64,000 nt of DNA from Cyclobacteriaceae bacterium YHN15 (GCA_003797895.1 RKQB01000003.1:372001-436000); one strand, 5' to 3'; shown: positions 25,410-35,406, counted from the stretch's first letter. Made by a program: numbers and translations. The notes: generated by a model not told the origin, from the sequence alone.

Positions 25410-26156
25410 ATGAAAAAATTAATCCTCGTATTTATCTCCCTATTTATCCTAGCCCAGTTGACATTCGCGCAAGATACCCGTTATTTTGAAATGCGTACCT
25501 ATACCGCCAATGAAGGCAAAAGACCTGATCTGATCAAAAGGTTCCAGGATCATACCCTAAAACTTTTTGAAAAAAACGGCATAGAAAACATAGCCTATTT
25601 CATTCCAACCGATGAATCAAATAATTCACTGACCTTTATCCTTGCATATCCTGACCAAGCATCCAGGGATGTGCTTTGGAACAAATTTGCCAATGACCCC
25701 GAATGGCAGGCAGCTTATAAAGCTTCTGAAGCCAATGGTCCACTGGTAGCCAAAGTAGACCAGGTGTTTATGGAAATCGCCCCGGAGTTGAACCCTGAAA
25801 TAATCAGGTGGCAAAATGAAGGCAAACGGGTCTTTGAATTAAGAACCTATCATATGTTTCCAGGAAGAGTGGATGCTATCAATGCCCGATTCAGGGATTA
25901 TACCAGAGAGCTTTTCCAAAAACACGGAATGACCAATGTGATGTATTGGTATACATTGGAAAAGGATGGTTCTCAAACGAAATTAGTCTATTTACTGGCA
26001 CATAAAAGTGAAAAAGCCGGAAAAAAATCATTTGAAAACTTTGGGCAGGATCCAGTTTGGACTATGGTCCGTGACAGGTCAGAAGAAACAGGAAAAATAG
26101 TGGAAAAAGTAGTGTCTGTTTACCTTAAACCCTTACCTTTTTCTCCTATGAAATAA
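25410..26156 (+). CDS. Secreted NIPSNAP family protein
   Basis: A 248-residue protein with a signal peptide (MKKLILVFISLFILAQ, cleavage probably after TFA-QD near residue 22). It contains two NIPSNAP-type ferredoxin-like repeats, the first starting YFEMRTYTANEGKRP near residue 25 and the second VFELRTYHMFPGRVD near residue 140. These alpha/beta-barrel dimeric domains are common in Bacteroidota; the function is unknown. ATG 25410 gives a clean signal peptide. A bidirectional terminator follows within seven bases. Confidence 0.88.
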   Translation: MKKLILVFISLFILAQLTFAQDTRYFEMRTYTANEGKRPDLIKRFQDHTLKLFEKNGIENIAYFIPTDESNNSLTFILAYPDQASRDVLWNKFANDPEWQAAYKASEANGPLVAKVDQVFMEIAPELNPEIIRWQNEGKRVFELRTYHMFPGRVDAINARFRDYTRELFQKHGMTNVMYWYTLEKDGSQTKLVYLLAHKSEKAGKKSFENFGQDPVWTMVRDRSEETGKIVEKVVSVYLKPLPFSPMK

Positions 26157-26162
26157 AAAAAT

Positions 26163-26216
26163 CCCTGTGGTTGCATCTCATTACAGCCACAGGGAAGATT
26201 TCTTTTCTTTTTTTTT
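26163..26216. terminator. Bidirectional rho-independent terminator
   Basis: CCCTGTGG (26163-26170) and CCACAGGG (26187-26194) form the stem. A T-rich tract follows on the plus strand (26198-26218), and on the minus strand a run of T complementary to the A-run at about 26154-26162. It serves the NIPSNAP gene and probably the convergent hslU. Confidence 0.85.
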
Positions 26217-26280
26217 TATAAAACTATCCGTTGTATCCAAGTTTCTTTAAAACTTGATCCTTTTCTACTAAGTACAAGAT

Positions 26281-26325
26281 TCTACCCTCTTGTTTCTTGA
26301 CTCTTGTTTCTCCCCTTTCACTTCT
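26281..26325. repeat. Degenerate low-complexity intergenic repeat
   Basis: Pyrimidine-rich words such as CTTGTTTCTTGACTCTTG lie downstream of hslU, loosely complementary in type to the stretch at 22448-22482. Confidence 0.35.
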
Positions 26326-26327
26326 CT

Positions 26328-27731
26328 TTACAATATATACTGCGACAAATCCCTGTTCTGTACCAAGGAAGTCAATCTATCCTGAACCATTTCCTTGGTA
26401 ATCATAATCTTGGAATTGGCTTCAATCGTATCGGGGACCTCAAACAAGAAGTCATTCAGTAAATGGCTCATCACGGTATGGAGTCTCCTTGCACCTATAT
26501 TTTCTACCTCCTCGTTGATTTTAAATGCCAATCTCGCGATTTCTTTGATTGCCTCATCATTGAAATCCAGATAAACTTCTTCCGCTTCAAACAAAGCCTG
26601 GTATTGTTTGGTCAGTGCATTTTTAGGTTCCTTTAAAATGCGGTAAAAGTCATCTTCGGTCAATGAATTCAATTCGACACGGATAGGAAATCTACCTTGT
26701 AATTCCGGAATCAAATCAGAGGGCTTACTTACATGAAAAGCACCTGCTGCAATAAATAAGACATGGTCAGTATTAATTATTCCATATTTAGTATTGACAC
26801 TGCTACCTTCAACAATGGGAAGCAAATCACGCTGAACTCCTTCCCTGCTCACATCAGGACCTCCCCCACCTTTTCCGCTTTTAGATGCAATTTTATCTAT
26901 CTCATCGATGAAAATAATCCCATTGTTCTCTGCTAATCGTATAGCTTCTTCTTTCACCTCATCGAAATCAATCAATTTGCTGGTTTCTTCTTCCATCAAA
27001 ATTTTGCGGGCTTCTCCTATACTGACCTTTCTCTTCTTGGTACGCTTTGGCATCATCCCGCTGATCATATCCTGCAATCCTGCCATACTGGCATCATCCA
27101 TCATCCCATTTCCAATCATTCCGATTCCTACTGGGGAACTTTGCTTTACATTGATCTCAATCTTTCTGTCTTCCAGTTCTCCATTTTTCAACTTTTCCCT
27201 GAAACGCTCACGGGTCTTTTCATTCAATTCATCTTCAGAAGCTTGATCAGGATTGAAATCGGTGGATATGGAAGTACCAGGACGGATAAATCCAGCTGCC
27301 TTAACAGGGGGGATCAAAATGTCCAAGATGATTTCATCCACCGCTTCGACGGCCTTTTCCTTGACGGCTTCATTTTTATTTTCTCTGACCAAATGTACAG
27401 ACTGTTCCACCAAATCCCTGACCATACTTTCTACATCACGGCCTACATAACCCACTTCAGTGAATTTTGAAGCCTCCACTTTAGTAAAAGGGGCATTGGC
27501 TACTTTAGCCAACCTTCTCGCAATCTCTGTTTTTCCCACACCGGTCGAACCAATCATCAGAATGTTGTTTGGGACAATATCTTTCTGGATATCTGTTTTC
27601 ACATTCATCCTTCTGATACGGTTTCTTAAAGCAATGGCCACATTTCTCTTGGCATCATGCTGCCCGATGATATATTTATCCAATTCAGAAACAATCTGTC
27701 TTGGTGTCAAATGATTGATGTCGTTTCTCAT
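26328..27731 (-). CDS. hslU: ATP-dependent protease ATPase subunit HslU
   Basis: A 467-residue AAA+ unfoldase. Walker A is GSTGVGKTEIARR near residue 60 and Walker B GIIFIDEIDKIASKSG near residue 270; EYVGRD-type pore motif appears as EVGYVGRDVESMVRD near residue 90; the C-terminal sensor-2 and tail end in LSQYIL, the peptide that docks into HslV. An acidic, charged I-domain lies between about residues 110 and 230. It unfolds substrates for the HslV peptidase, whose gene is not in the window, as is common in Bacteroidota. Length and all motifs are normal. Confidence 0.97.
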   Translation of the reverse strand: MRNDINHLTPRQIVSELDKYIIGQHDAKRNVAIALRNRIRRMNVKTDIQKDIVPNNILMIGSTGVGKTEIARRLAKVANAPFTKVEASKFTEVGYVGRDVESMVRDLVEQSVHLVRENKNEAVKEKAVEAVDEIILDILIPPVKAAGFIRPGTSISTDFNPDQASEDELNEKTRERFREKLKNGELEDRKIEINVKQSSPVGIGMIGNGMMDDASMAGLQDMISGMMPKRTKKRKVSIGEARKILMEEETSKLIDFDEVKEEAIRLAENNGIIFIDEIDKIASKSGKGGGGPDVSREGVQRDLLPIVEGSSVNTKYGIINTDHVLFIAAGAFHVSKPSDLIPELQGRFPIRVELNSLTEDDFYRILKEPKNALTKQYQALFEAEEVYLDFNDEAIKEIARLAFKINEEVENIGARRLHTVMSHLLNDFLFEVPDTIEANSKIMITKEMVQDRLTSLVQNRDLSQYIL

Positions 27732-27859
27732 AAAATTCTTAACGCTCTCAACGCCTTTTTTCTTGATTATAATGAAGACAAAATCCCCTTCTCTAATTTA
27801 TTCCAATTAATACGTGGGGGTTCTATTTCGCGTTTTTAAAATGGGAAGTTCATAAATAT

Positions 27860-27884
27860 ATTGGACTGCCTTAAGCAGCCCAAT
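27860..27884 (-). terminator. Probable terminator of lon
   Basis: ATTGGACTGC and GCAGCCCAAT (27860-27869, 27875-27884) pair with one mismatch around a five-base loop, 49 bases beyond the lon stop. The T-tract on the minus strand is weak, so efficiency is uncertain. Confidence 0.5.
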
Positions 27885-27932
27885 ATTCAATGTTTTATAA
27901 AACCGTGAATCCTGGCTTATTTTAATTTTTTC

Positions 27933-30428
27933 TCAAAAAACTTCCTCTATTTTGGATTCCTTTGGAAAAGTAAAAACCATGGGCTCATCCACTTTGGCTC
28001 TCAGCAAAGCTATTTCAAGCACTTCCTCTACCTTATCCACAAAGTGGAAGGTCACTCCCTTGATATACTCTTCGTCGATTTCCTCAATGTCCCGCTTATT
28101 TTTTTCACATAAGATAATATCCTTGATACCTGCTCTTTTTGCAGCCAGGATTTTCTCTTTGATCCCGCCTACGGGCATTACTTTTCCTCTCAAGGTTATT
28201 TCACCTGTCATCGCCAGTTTTGATTTTACCTTTCTTTGGGTAAAGATAGAAGCCATTGCTGTCAACATTGTAATTCCTGCAGAAGGCCCATCCTTTGGCA
28301 CTGCCCCGGCAGGAACATGGACATGTAAGTCATAATTGTCAAAGATTCTATAATCAATCCCTAGCTTATCAGCTTTGGATTTAAGGTATGATAGGGCAGT
28401 TACCGCAGACTCCTTCATCACCTCACCCAATTGACCGGATAGGGTCAATTTCCCTTTTCCCTTACTCAAAGAGGCTTCCACATACAAAATTTCTCCTCCC
28501 ACTGAGGTCCAAGCAAGGCCTGTAACCACTCCTGCGATACTATTATCCTGATAAATCTCTTTATCATATATTTCTCCACCAAGAATTTTCCGAACCACAG
28601 AAGGTGTGATTTTTTTGCTATATTCTTCCTCCATGGCTATTGATTTGGCAACATTCCGGATAACTTTCCCAATGGCTCGTTCCAAACTTCTTACCCCTGA
28701 TTCCCTTGTATAGTCTTCTATGATTTTAACAATAGCTGATTTGTCGAAAGTAACTTGATTGGCTTTAACTCCATGTTCTTTTCTTTGCTTAGGAATTAAG
28801 TGTTTTTTGGAAATCTCTATTTTTTCCTCTAAGGTATAGCCAGTCACCTCAATGATTTCCATCCTGTCACGAAGGGCAGGCTGAATGCCATCAAGGGAGT
28901 TGGCAGTAGCAATAAACAATACTTTCGAAAGGTCATATTCGACTTCCAGGTAATTATCCACGAAAGTACTGTTTTGTTCCGGATCTAATACCTCAAGAAA
29001 GGCAGAAGAAGGGTCTCCTCTGAAATCTGAGCTCAGTTTGTCAATCTCATCCAGCACATAAACAGGGTTAGAGGTTTTGACCTTTTTCATGTTCTGGATA
29101 ATTTTACCGGGCATGGCTCCCACATAGGTTTTGCGGTGCCCACGGATTTCTGCTTCATCATGTACACCTCCCAAGGACATGCGGATATATTTTCTACCCA
29201 AAGCAGTGGCAACGGATTTACCCAATGATGTTTTACCTACACCAGGAGGGCCATAGAGGCATAAAATCGGTCCCTTAAGATCGTTTTTTAGCTTCAGAAC
29301 GGCCAAGTACTCTATTATTCTTTCCTTCACTTTTTCCAGACCATGGTGATCTTTATTTAGGATGTCCTTGGCTCTTTTTAGGTCAAAATTATCCGTGGTG
29401 AACTCATTCCAAGGTAATTCTACCAATGTTTCTGCATAGTTCAGGGCTATGGGATATTCTGCTGCAGAAGGGTTGATCCTAAGTATTTTATCCAGTTCTT
29501 TCTCAAAATGCTTCTTGACAACCTCATTCCATTTCTTTCTCGCCCCTTTGGCCCTCAGTTCCTCCACTTCCTTTTCAGGACCTTCTTCACCTAACTCCGT
29601 TTGCAGCACTTTCATCTGCTGGCGAAGAAAATAATCCCTTTGTTGCTGGTCAATATCCGTATGTACCTTTTTATGGATCTCACTCTTCAGCTCCAACATC
29701 TGAATATCTTTCATCATAAACTCCAACAGCAATGTGGCTCTTTCCACTCCATCATTGATTTCAAGCAGTTTTTGCTTGGCTTCAACTGGTGAATTAATAT
29801 TGGAAGAAAGAAAATGGGTCAGAAATGGCGTGTTATCAATATTATCCAGGGCTACTTGAGCTTCCCTTGGTATCTCAGGGTTCAAGTGCAGAATTTTGGC
29901 TGCAGCATCTTTCAAGGACTCCTCCAAGGCCTGGATTTTCTTGCTGTTCTTCGGAAAATTTTCCTCCAAATATTCTACCTTTGCAGTAAAATAGGGGTCC
30001 TCCGCTAAGGTTTCTGTGATTTTAAATCTTTTTTTGCCTTGGATGATGATGGTTGTGTTTCCATCAGGTAGCACAATCATCTTGATAATTTTCGCCAATG
30101 TCCCTACGTGATAGATATCCTCCCAGGAAGGATCATCATTCTGTGGGTTGATCTGTGCACAAACCCCGATCATCTTATCTCCTTTTTGGGCTTTTTTAAC
30201 CAAACGGATAGAGCGCTGCCTCCCCACTGTAATAGGAATTACCACTCCAGGAAATAAAACAGTATTTCTTACAGAAAGAATAGGGATCTCTTTTGCGTAA
30301 TTTTCAGGTTGGGAGAGATTTTCCTCCTCATCATCGGTGATCAATTGAATGAGATCACCCTCAGAAGCATAATCCCCTTCCATAAATGATTGAAATAATT
30401 GGTTTTCGAATTTATTCATAAAGGACAA
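27933..30428 (-). CDS. lon: ATP-dependent Lon protease
   Basis: An 831-residue LonA protease. The N-terminal substrate-binding domain starts near IPILSVRNTVLFPGV (residue 48); Walker A is GPPGVGKTSLGKS near residue 390 and Walker B VYVLDEIDKL near residue 455; the proteolytic domain has the catalytic serine S716 in KDGPSAG and lysine K759 in GGIKEKI. It degrades damaged and regulatory proteins in the cytoplasm. The extra acidic N-terminus and length are normal for Bacteroidota. It is a single gene with its own upstream region. Confidence 0.97.
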   Translation of the reverse strand: MSFMNKFENQLFQSFMEGDYASEGDLIQLITDDEEENLSQPENYAKEIPILSVRNTVLFPGVVIPITVGRQRSIRLVKKAQKGDKMIGVCAQINPQNDDPSWEDIYHVGTLAKIIKMIVLPDGNTTIIIQGKKRFKITETLAEDPYFTAKVEYLEENFPKNSKKIQALEESLKDAAAKILHLNPEIPREAQVALDNIDNTPFLTHFLSSNINSPVEAKQKLLEINDGVERATLLLEFMMKDIQMLELKSEIHKKVHTDIDQQQRDYFLRQQMKVLQTELGEEGPEKEVEELRAKGARKKWNEVVKKHFEKELDKILRINPSAAEYPIALNYAETLVELPWNEFTTDNFDLKRAKDILNKDHHGLEKVKERIIEYLAVLKLKNDLKGPILCLYGPPGVGKTSLGKSVATALGRKYIRMSLGGVHDEAEIRGHRKTYVGAMPGKIIQNMKKVKTSNPVYVLDEIDKLSSDFRGDPSSAFLEVLDPEQNSTFVDNYLEVEYDLSKVLFIATANSLDGIQPALRDRMEIIEVTGYTLEEKIEISKKHLIPKQRKEHGVKANQVTFDKSAIVKIIEDYTRESGVRSLERAIGKVIRNVAKSIAMEEEYSKKITPSVVRKILGGEIYDKEIYQDNSIAGVVTGLAWTSVGGEILYVEASLSKGKGKLTLSGQLGEVMKESAVTALSYLKSKADKLGIDYRIFDNYDLHVHVPAGAVPKDGPSAGITMLTAMASIFTQRKVKSKLAMTGEITLRGKVMPVGGIKEKILAAKRAGIKDIILCEKNKRDIEEIDEEYIKGVTFHFVDKVEEVLEIALLRAKVDEPMVFTFPKESKIEEVF

Positions 30429-30429
30429 T

Positions 30430-30448
30430 ATGACAGTTGTCTTGTCAT
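30430..30448. promoter_or_regulatory. Inverted repeat just upstream of lon
   Basis: ATGACA and TGTCAT (30430-30435, 30443-30448) are inverted copies with a seven-base spacer, directly before the lon start codon. It could be an operator or an RNA hairpin at the ribosome-binding region. The remaining gap to 30680 contains nothing recognised. Confidence 0.3.
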
Positions 30449-30680
30449 GTTAACATCAAAATATACAAGAACCCTCAATTTAAGAAGGTTCTTTATATTA
30501 AACCAATGTATATGCCAATGTTTCTATAGTAACAAATTGACAGGTTTATATTATTCCCTTCATAACAACACGCTAGTCTTTCTGTTTCCTTTGGATTTAT
30601 GGAAAAAAGAGAGGAGAACCCGATGCAGTAAAAATCCAAGAGAAAAATTATGTGCTTTTCCAATCGATAATATTCCTACG

Positions 30681-30712
30681 AAATAAAAAAAGGAAAGGCT
30701 TAAGCCTTTCCC
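30681..30712 (-). terminator. Rho-independent terminator of the dxr-rseP unit
   Basis: GGAAAGGCTTAAGCCTTTCC at 30692-30711 is a perfect palindrome; on the minus strand it is followed by a T-rich tract (30681-30691). It lies 37 bases after the rseP stop. Confidence 0.85.
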
Positions 30713-30748
30713 CTTATCAGCTAGTTGAATTTCAAAGGATAATAAAAG

Positions 30749-32065
30749 TTACGTCGTGAATATTTTCAAAATATCATTCCCAATGGCAAATACCATCAAG
30801 GCCAATAACAGAACCATACCGACTTTTTGTGCATTTTCAAGAAACTTGTCTGATGGAGCTTGTCCGGAAACCATCTCATATAGAAGGAACATCACGTGAC
30901 CACCATCCAATGCCGGAATTGGAAGTAAATTCATAAAGGCAAGAATCATGGAAATCAAACCGGTAATACTCCAGAATTTAACCCAATCCCAACGTTTACC
31001 ATAAATTTTCGCCATGCCTATTGGTCCACTGACATTTTTGGCAGACACTTCCCCTGTAAACATCTTACCAAGTGCCCTAGCATTGACGATGACCACGCCA
31101 AAGGCTCTTTCCGTTCCCTTAACAATGGATTCAGCAATACCATATTTTTGTACTACAGGTTCCAACAAGGGATTTATTACAATCCCAATAGTCCCTTCCG
31201 GGCTCACGGCTGTGCTTTTATTCAATTGCTGCCCGTCTCTTTCAATGACCAAAGTTGCTTCTTTGCCTTTGACTTCTGCAAGAGCTGACTGAAGTTCATT
31301 GAAATAGGAGATAGGCTTATCGTTGATCCCGACAATTCTATCTTTTGGCTGAAGGCCAATGCTGGAAGCTGGACTTCCGGACATTACCTCACCCACCTCA
31401 AAAGGAGCACGTATATTGATAAATTTCATCATGCTTTCCTCATTGGAAAAGGAATTGATGAAACCTCTTGGAATATCAATTCTGATCAATTCACCATCTC
31501 TTTCGACAGTATAAAATCCTTCACTGCTCAATAAAGCTTCCCCGCTACTCAGATCATTGATACTTCTATAGGGTTCTCCATTGATATCCAAAATTTTATC
31601 ACCATCCTGAAAACCAATCATTTTTCCGATATCATAGGCCACAATTCCGTGTTCGATGACTTGATCCCTGGAATAATAAGTTTCTCCTTTTTGGTAAACT
31701 AAAACCACAAAAATAACCACACCCGTAATTACATTGACTATAATACCGCCCAACATTACTATCAGCCTTTGCCAGGCGGGTTTGGAACGGAATTCCCAGG
31801 GTTGGGGCTCTGAACTCAATTGCTCTGTGTCCATGGATTCGTCAACCATTCCGGAGATTTTTACAAATCCGCCTAAAGGAATGGCTCCTATAGAATATTC
31901 TGTTTCTCCCCATTTGAATCCCACAATTTTAGGTGGGAAACCTATGGAGAATTTTTCGACACGCATGCCAAACATCTTTGCGGTCAGGAGGTGTCCCAAC
32001 TCATGCAGGCCGACTAAAATTGATAATCCCAGTATCAACTGGGCCACCATGATAAGTGTATCCAT
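30749..32065 (-). CDS. rseP: Site-2 intramembrane metalloprotease RseP
   Basis: A 438-residue membrane protease of the S2P family. The zinc motif HELGH is at residues 21-25 in the first helix, and the third zinc ligand is the aspartate of MNLLPIPALDGGH near residue 385. One or two PDZ domains lie between (for example SPASSIGLQPKDRIVGIN near residue 235). It cleaves membrane-anchored anti-sigma factors or signal-peptide remnants. Its ATG overlaps the dxr stop by one base (TAATG), and dxr-rseP is a conserved pair in many bacteria. Confidence 0.95.
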   Translation of the reverse strand: MDTLIMVAQLILGLSILVGLHELGHLLTAKMFGMRVEKFSIGFPPKIVGFKWGETEYSIGAIPLGGFVKISGMVDESMDTEQLSSEPQPWEFRSKPAWQRLIVMLGGIIVNVITGVVIFVVLVYQKGETYYSRDQVIEHGIVAYDIGKMIGFQDGDKILDINGEPYRSINDLSSGEALLSSEGFYTVERDGELIRIDIPRGFINSFSNEESMMKFINIRAPFEVGEVMSGSPASSIGLQPKDRIVGINDKPISYFNELQSALAEVKGKEATLVIERDGQQLNKSTAVSPEGTIGIVINPLLEPVVQKYGIAESIVKGTERAFGVVIVNARALGKMFTGEVSAKNVSGPIGMAKIYGKRWDWVKFWSITGLISMILAFMNLLPIPALDGGHVMFLLYEMVSGQAPSDKFLENAQKVGMVLLLALMVFAIGNDILKIFTT

Positions 32066-33231
32066 TATACTTTACTCTTAATTAATTCATGTGTAATTTT
32101 TCTGGACATTTTGTCCGTTTCTATATAATCTTCCAGACTAGGGTGCAGGATAAACCCTGCTTTTTCCATGGTTTCTTCAATCAAGTCTGACATTTCAAGA
32201 AATCCGATTTCATCCCGCAAAAATGCGGCCACAGCAATCTCATTGGCTGCATTTAATATACATGGAACATTCCCACCCCTTTCCAATGCCTCAAATGCCA
32301 GTTTTAGGTTGCGAAAAGTTTTCATATCAGGTTGCTCAAAGGTGAGATTCGGGTATTTTGAAAAATCAAAACGGGGAAAATCAGCTTTCAACCTATCCGG
32401 ATAACTTAAAGCAAACTGAATAGGGATACGCATATCAGGTAGTCCAAGTTGCGCCTTTATGCTTCCATCTTCAAATTGAATCAGGGAATGAATAATGGAC
32501 TGGGGGTGTACCACTACTTCAATTTGCTCTTTTTTCACTCCAAAAAGCCACTTGGCTTCGATGACTTCCAGTCCTTTGTTCATCAATGAGGCTGAATCTA
32601 TGGTGATTTTTGCTCCCATATCCCAATTGGGATGTTTTAGTGCCTGTTCTTTGGTCACATGCAGCAAAAATTCTCTTTCCTTTCCTCTAAAAGGACCCCC
32701 TGAAGCGGTGAGTATGATTTTTTCTATGGGGTTATGAAACTCTCCCACAAGACATTGAAAAATCGCTGAATGTTCAGAATCCACAGGATAAATATTCACT
32801 CCCTTTTCTTTGGCCAATTGGGTGATCATTTCTCCTGCCACTACCAAGGTTTCCTTATTTGCCAACGCAATTTGTTTTCCTGCTGAAATGGCATGAATGG
32901 TGGGGATCAGACCTGAGTAACCCACAAGAGCGGTCAGAACAACATCAATTGTGTCCATTTCAACAATCTGATTCAATGCCTTTTCCCCTGCATAGACCTT
33001 TATGTCAGCAGGTAACAAAGCATCTTTCACTTTATAGTATAATGACTCGTTGGCAATGACCACGCTATTGGGTTTAAAATCCAAAGCTTGCTGAATCAAT
33101 AAGTCGGCATTGTTTTGTGCAGTCAGCACTTCAACCTCAAATTTGTCCGGATGGCCTTTGATAACATCAAGCGTTTGGGTCCCAATGCTTCCTGTAGAGC
33201 CTAAAATGGCTACGCGTTTTTTATCTGACAT
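32065..33231 (-). CDS. dxr: 1-deoxy-D-xylulose 5-phosphate reductoisomerase
   Basis: A 388-residue enzyme of the MEP isoprenoid pathway, converting DXP to MEP with NADPH. The cofactor motif AILGSTGSIGTQTL is at residues 7-20; VDSEHSAIFQCL near residue 145 carries metal and substrate ligands; LTASGGPFRG near residue 175 and the substrate loop with MNKGLEVIEAKWLF near residue 215 are intact. I chose ATG 33231 (MSDKKRV); an upstream ATG at 33246 adds five residues. It supplies isoprenoid precursors that a UbiA-type enzyme such as EboC would use. Confidence 0.96.
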   Translation of the reverse strand: MSDKKRVAILGSTGSIGTQTLDVIKGHPDKFEVEVLTAQNNADLLIQQALDFKPNSVVIANESLYYKVKDALLPADIKVYAGEKALNQIVEMDTIDVVLTALVGYSGLIPTIHAISAGKQIALANKETLVVAGEMITQLAKEKGVNIYPVDSEHSAIFQCLVGEFHNPIEKIILTASGGPFRGKEREFLLHVTKEQALKHPNWDMGAKITIDSASLMNKGLEVIEAKWLFGVKKEQIEVVVHPQSIIHSLIQFEDGSIKAQLGLPDMRIPIQFALSYPDRLKADFPRFDFSKYPNLTFEQPDMKTFRNLKLAFEALERGGNVPCILNAANEIAVAAFLRDEIGFLEMSDLIEETMEKAGFILHPSLEDYIETDKMSRKITHELIKSKV

Positions 33232-33344
33232 GAAATCTTTAAGCAAGTAAAGGGCAAAACTGCTTTAGCTAACCCCAACAATCTGACAAAATTACAAGGA
33301 AGCAGGACTTTTCCTTCTTATTTTTTCGTCTTTTTGAAAAGAGA

Positions 33345-33352
33345 TAACTTTG
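33345..33352 (+). promoter_or_regulatory. Possible -7 promoter element for htrA
   Basis: TAACTTTG fits the Bacteroidota -7 consensus TAnnTTTG, 67 bases before the htrA start. No matching -33 TTTG with the usual 19-base spacing is visible, so support is partial. Confidence 0.3.
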
Positions 33353-33419
33353 GCATATTATTTTCAGGTGGATTTTTTTCGTGCTTTAATTTTATAAACT
33401 CAAAAATTACAAATTCGTT

Positions 33420-34877
33420 ATGAATGGAATGATGAAAAATGTAAAAATTATCTTTATGGCATTTTGTGCAGGTTTAGCGGGAGCTTGGGCCTTCCAACAG
33501 TTTAGCCTCAATCCCATAACTGACACAAATTTAATCACTCCAATAGAAAAAACGGAACAACCTGGTTTTCAGGTTAGATATGAAAACAAGGAGGTGAGCA
33601 GAAATACAGAGAGTTCTCCCGTTTCATTTGTTGATGCTTCCGAAAAAAGCACACCATCCGTTGTCTTTATAAAAAACTTTGCCGGAACTGATCAAAGACG
33701 TTATAGTATGTTTGACTATTTCTTTGGGACTGGACCAACACAAAGGGTTAGTACAGGCTCAGGGGTAATCATCAGCGCTGATGGCTATATCATTACCAAC
33801 AATCACGTCATTGACAGAGCTGAAACCATCGAGGTAGTCCATCAAAAAAGAACTTACCCTGCAAAACTTATTGGAACAGACAAGAACACGGATATCGCAG
33901 TACTGAAAATTGAAGCAAATAATCTTCCAGCCATCAAACAAGGAAGCAGCAGGGACCTGAGAATCGGAGAATGGGTGATTGCTGTAGGAAACCCATTTAA
34001 TCTGACATCCACCGTTACAGCGGGAATCGTATCGGCAAAAGAAAGGCAAATAAATATTCTGGGAGGAGAATTCCCCTTAGAATCCTTTATTCAAACGGAT
34101 GCTCCGATCAACCCCGGGAACTCAGGCGGTGCATTGGTGAATATTAATGGTGAATTGGTAGGCATCAATACAGCAATTTTATCAAGAACCGGATCTTACA
34201 CAGGATATGGTTTTGCCGTACCTGTTGATATTGCCATGAAGATTTCCAATGACCTGATTCAATATGGGGAGGTTCAAAAGGCAATTCCAGGTATTGATGT
34301 GGTAGAAATTACGCCTGAATTGGCCGAAGAAATGAAATTAAAAACCTTAGATGGGGTCATTGTAACACATGTTATCCGTAACGGAGCAAGTGAAAAAGCA
34401 GGATTGCAAAGAAATGATGTGATTACAAAAATAGAAGGTGTCAATATTACGGGGAAAGGAAGTTTCGAAGAATTACTCTCTTATTATTATCCGGGAGACA
34501 ATATTAAGGTTGATTACCAAAGGAACAATGAAAAGCGATCAGCACAACTGACCCTTCAAAATCTGGAAGGAGGCACTGGTGTGCTTAAAAGGGAGTTTTA
34601 TTCTTCTAATCTTTTGGGAGCAAGACTTGAAGCCGTAAATACTATAGAACAGGACCGGTTGGGAATTAGCCATGGTATCAAAATTACTGGGATGACAAGG
34701 GGCTATCTAAGGGAATTGGGATTGAATAATGGCTTTGTAATCACATTTATCAATGGAGAACCCGCAAAAAACCCGGAAGCAGCCGGAAAATTTCTGGAAA
34801 GTTATAGCGGAAGATTGAGATTAGAGGGCTTAACTCCATCCGGACAACCCTTTATGCAATCTTACAGCGTTAGGTAA
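33420..34877 (+). CDS. HtrA/Do-like periplasmic serine protease
   Basis: A 485-residue DegP/HtrA-family protease with an N-terminal signal anchor (about residues 6-24). The catalytic triad is visible: H129 in ITNNHVID, D158 in KNTDIAVLKI and S235 in NPGNSGGALV. Two PDZ domains follow (about residues 290-380, then a more divergent one at 390-480). It degrades or refolds damaged envelope proteins. It is divergent from dxr; its closeness to rseP fits an envelope-stress neighbourhood, though coregulation is not shown. Confidence 0.94.
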   Translation: MNGMMKNVKIIFMAFCAGLAGAWAFQQFSLNPITDTNLITPIEKTEQPGFQVRYENKEVSRNTESSPVSFVDASEKSTPSVVFIKNFAGTDQRRYSMFDYFFGTGPTQRVSTGSGVIISADGYIITNNHVIDRAETIEVVHQKRTYPAKLIGTDKNTDIAVLKIEANNLPAIKQGSSRDLRIGEWVIAVGNPFNLTSTVTAGIVSAKERQINILGGEFPLESFIQTDAPINPGNSGGALVNINGELVGINTAILSRTGSYTGYGFAVPVDIAMKISNDLIQYGEVQKAIPGIDVVEITPELAEEMKLKTLDGVIVTHVIRNGASEKAGLQRNDVITKIEGVNITGKGSFEELLSYYYPGDNIKVDYQRNNEKRSAQLTLQNLEGGTGVLKREFYSSNLLGARLEAVNTIEQDRLGISHGIKITGMTRGYLRELGLNNGFVITFINGEPAKNPEAAGKFLESYSGRLRLEGLTPSGQPFMQSYSVR

Positions 34878-34913
34878 TTTTTTTTTTGTAACTTAATACA
34901 AATTGATGAAACG

Positions 34914-35327
34914 ATGAAAAGTGTACAACCCACCTGTGAAAAATGCTTTCTGGATTTTCAGGACGCCCTTGAAGAATTGGATGAAAATATCCAATTAGGG
35001 AAATTACATGATCTAGAGGAAAAACATCAAAAAAAGATTATTCGTTCTTTTGAGTTAACGCATGAACTCGCTTTAAAAACTATTGGGGAATATTTGAAAA
35101 AAATGGGCCGGAAAGAACATTTAGGACCAAGGGATACTACTGTGGAAGCTTTTAACGAGGACCTTATTGATGATGGACAAGCATGGCTGGATATGATCAT
35201 TGACAGAATCAAATTCGATCCCCTTTATGAGGCGAATTATAATGAAGTGCTGACAGGAAATATTATCAAAAAGTACTTCAGAATGCTACTTAACTTTGAA
35301 AGAAAAATGAAAGACAAAATGAGTTGA
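34914..35327 (+). CDS. HI0074-family nucleotidyltransferase substrate-binding protein
   Basis: A 137-residue helical protein of the HI0074 family. FQDALEELDENIQLG, RSFELTHELALKTIGEYLKK and RDTTVEAFNEDLIDDGQ-type segments match its four-helix bundle, which normally pairs with a minimal nucleotidyltransferase encoded next to it; such pairs are relatives of MNT/HEPN modules. No nucleotidyltransferase frame is present on either side here, so it is an orphan. It starts 36 bases after htrA. Confidence 0.85.
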   Translation: MKSVQPTCEKCFLDFQDALEELDENIQLGKLHDLEEKHQKKIIRSFELTHELALKTIGEYLKKMGRKEHLGPRDTTVEAFNEDLIDDGQAWLDMIIDRIKFDPLYEANYNEVLTGNIIKKYFRMLLNFERKMKDKMS

Positions 35328-35406
35328 GGAAAATTTTCCCCTCTTGATGTAGCACAATGGCCAAACTTTACGTCGTGATAATATCAAGAACCCGACATCC
35401 CTAACT

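Noticed and set aside
26328..27731. Missing hslV next to hslU as a sign of gene loss.
   Set aside because: In this phylum the two genes are often separated, so absence here means little.
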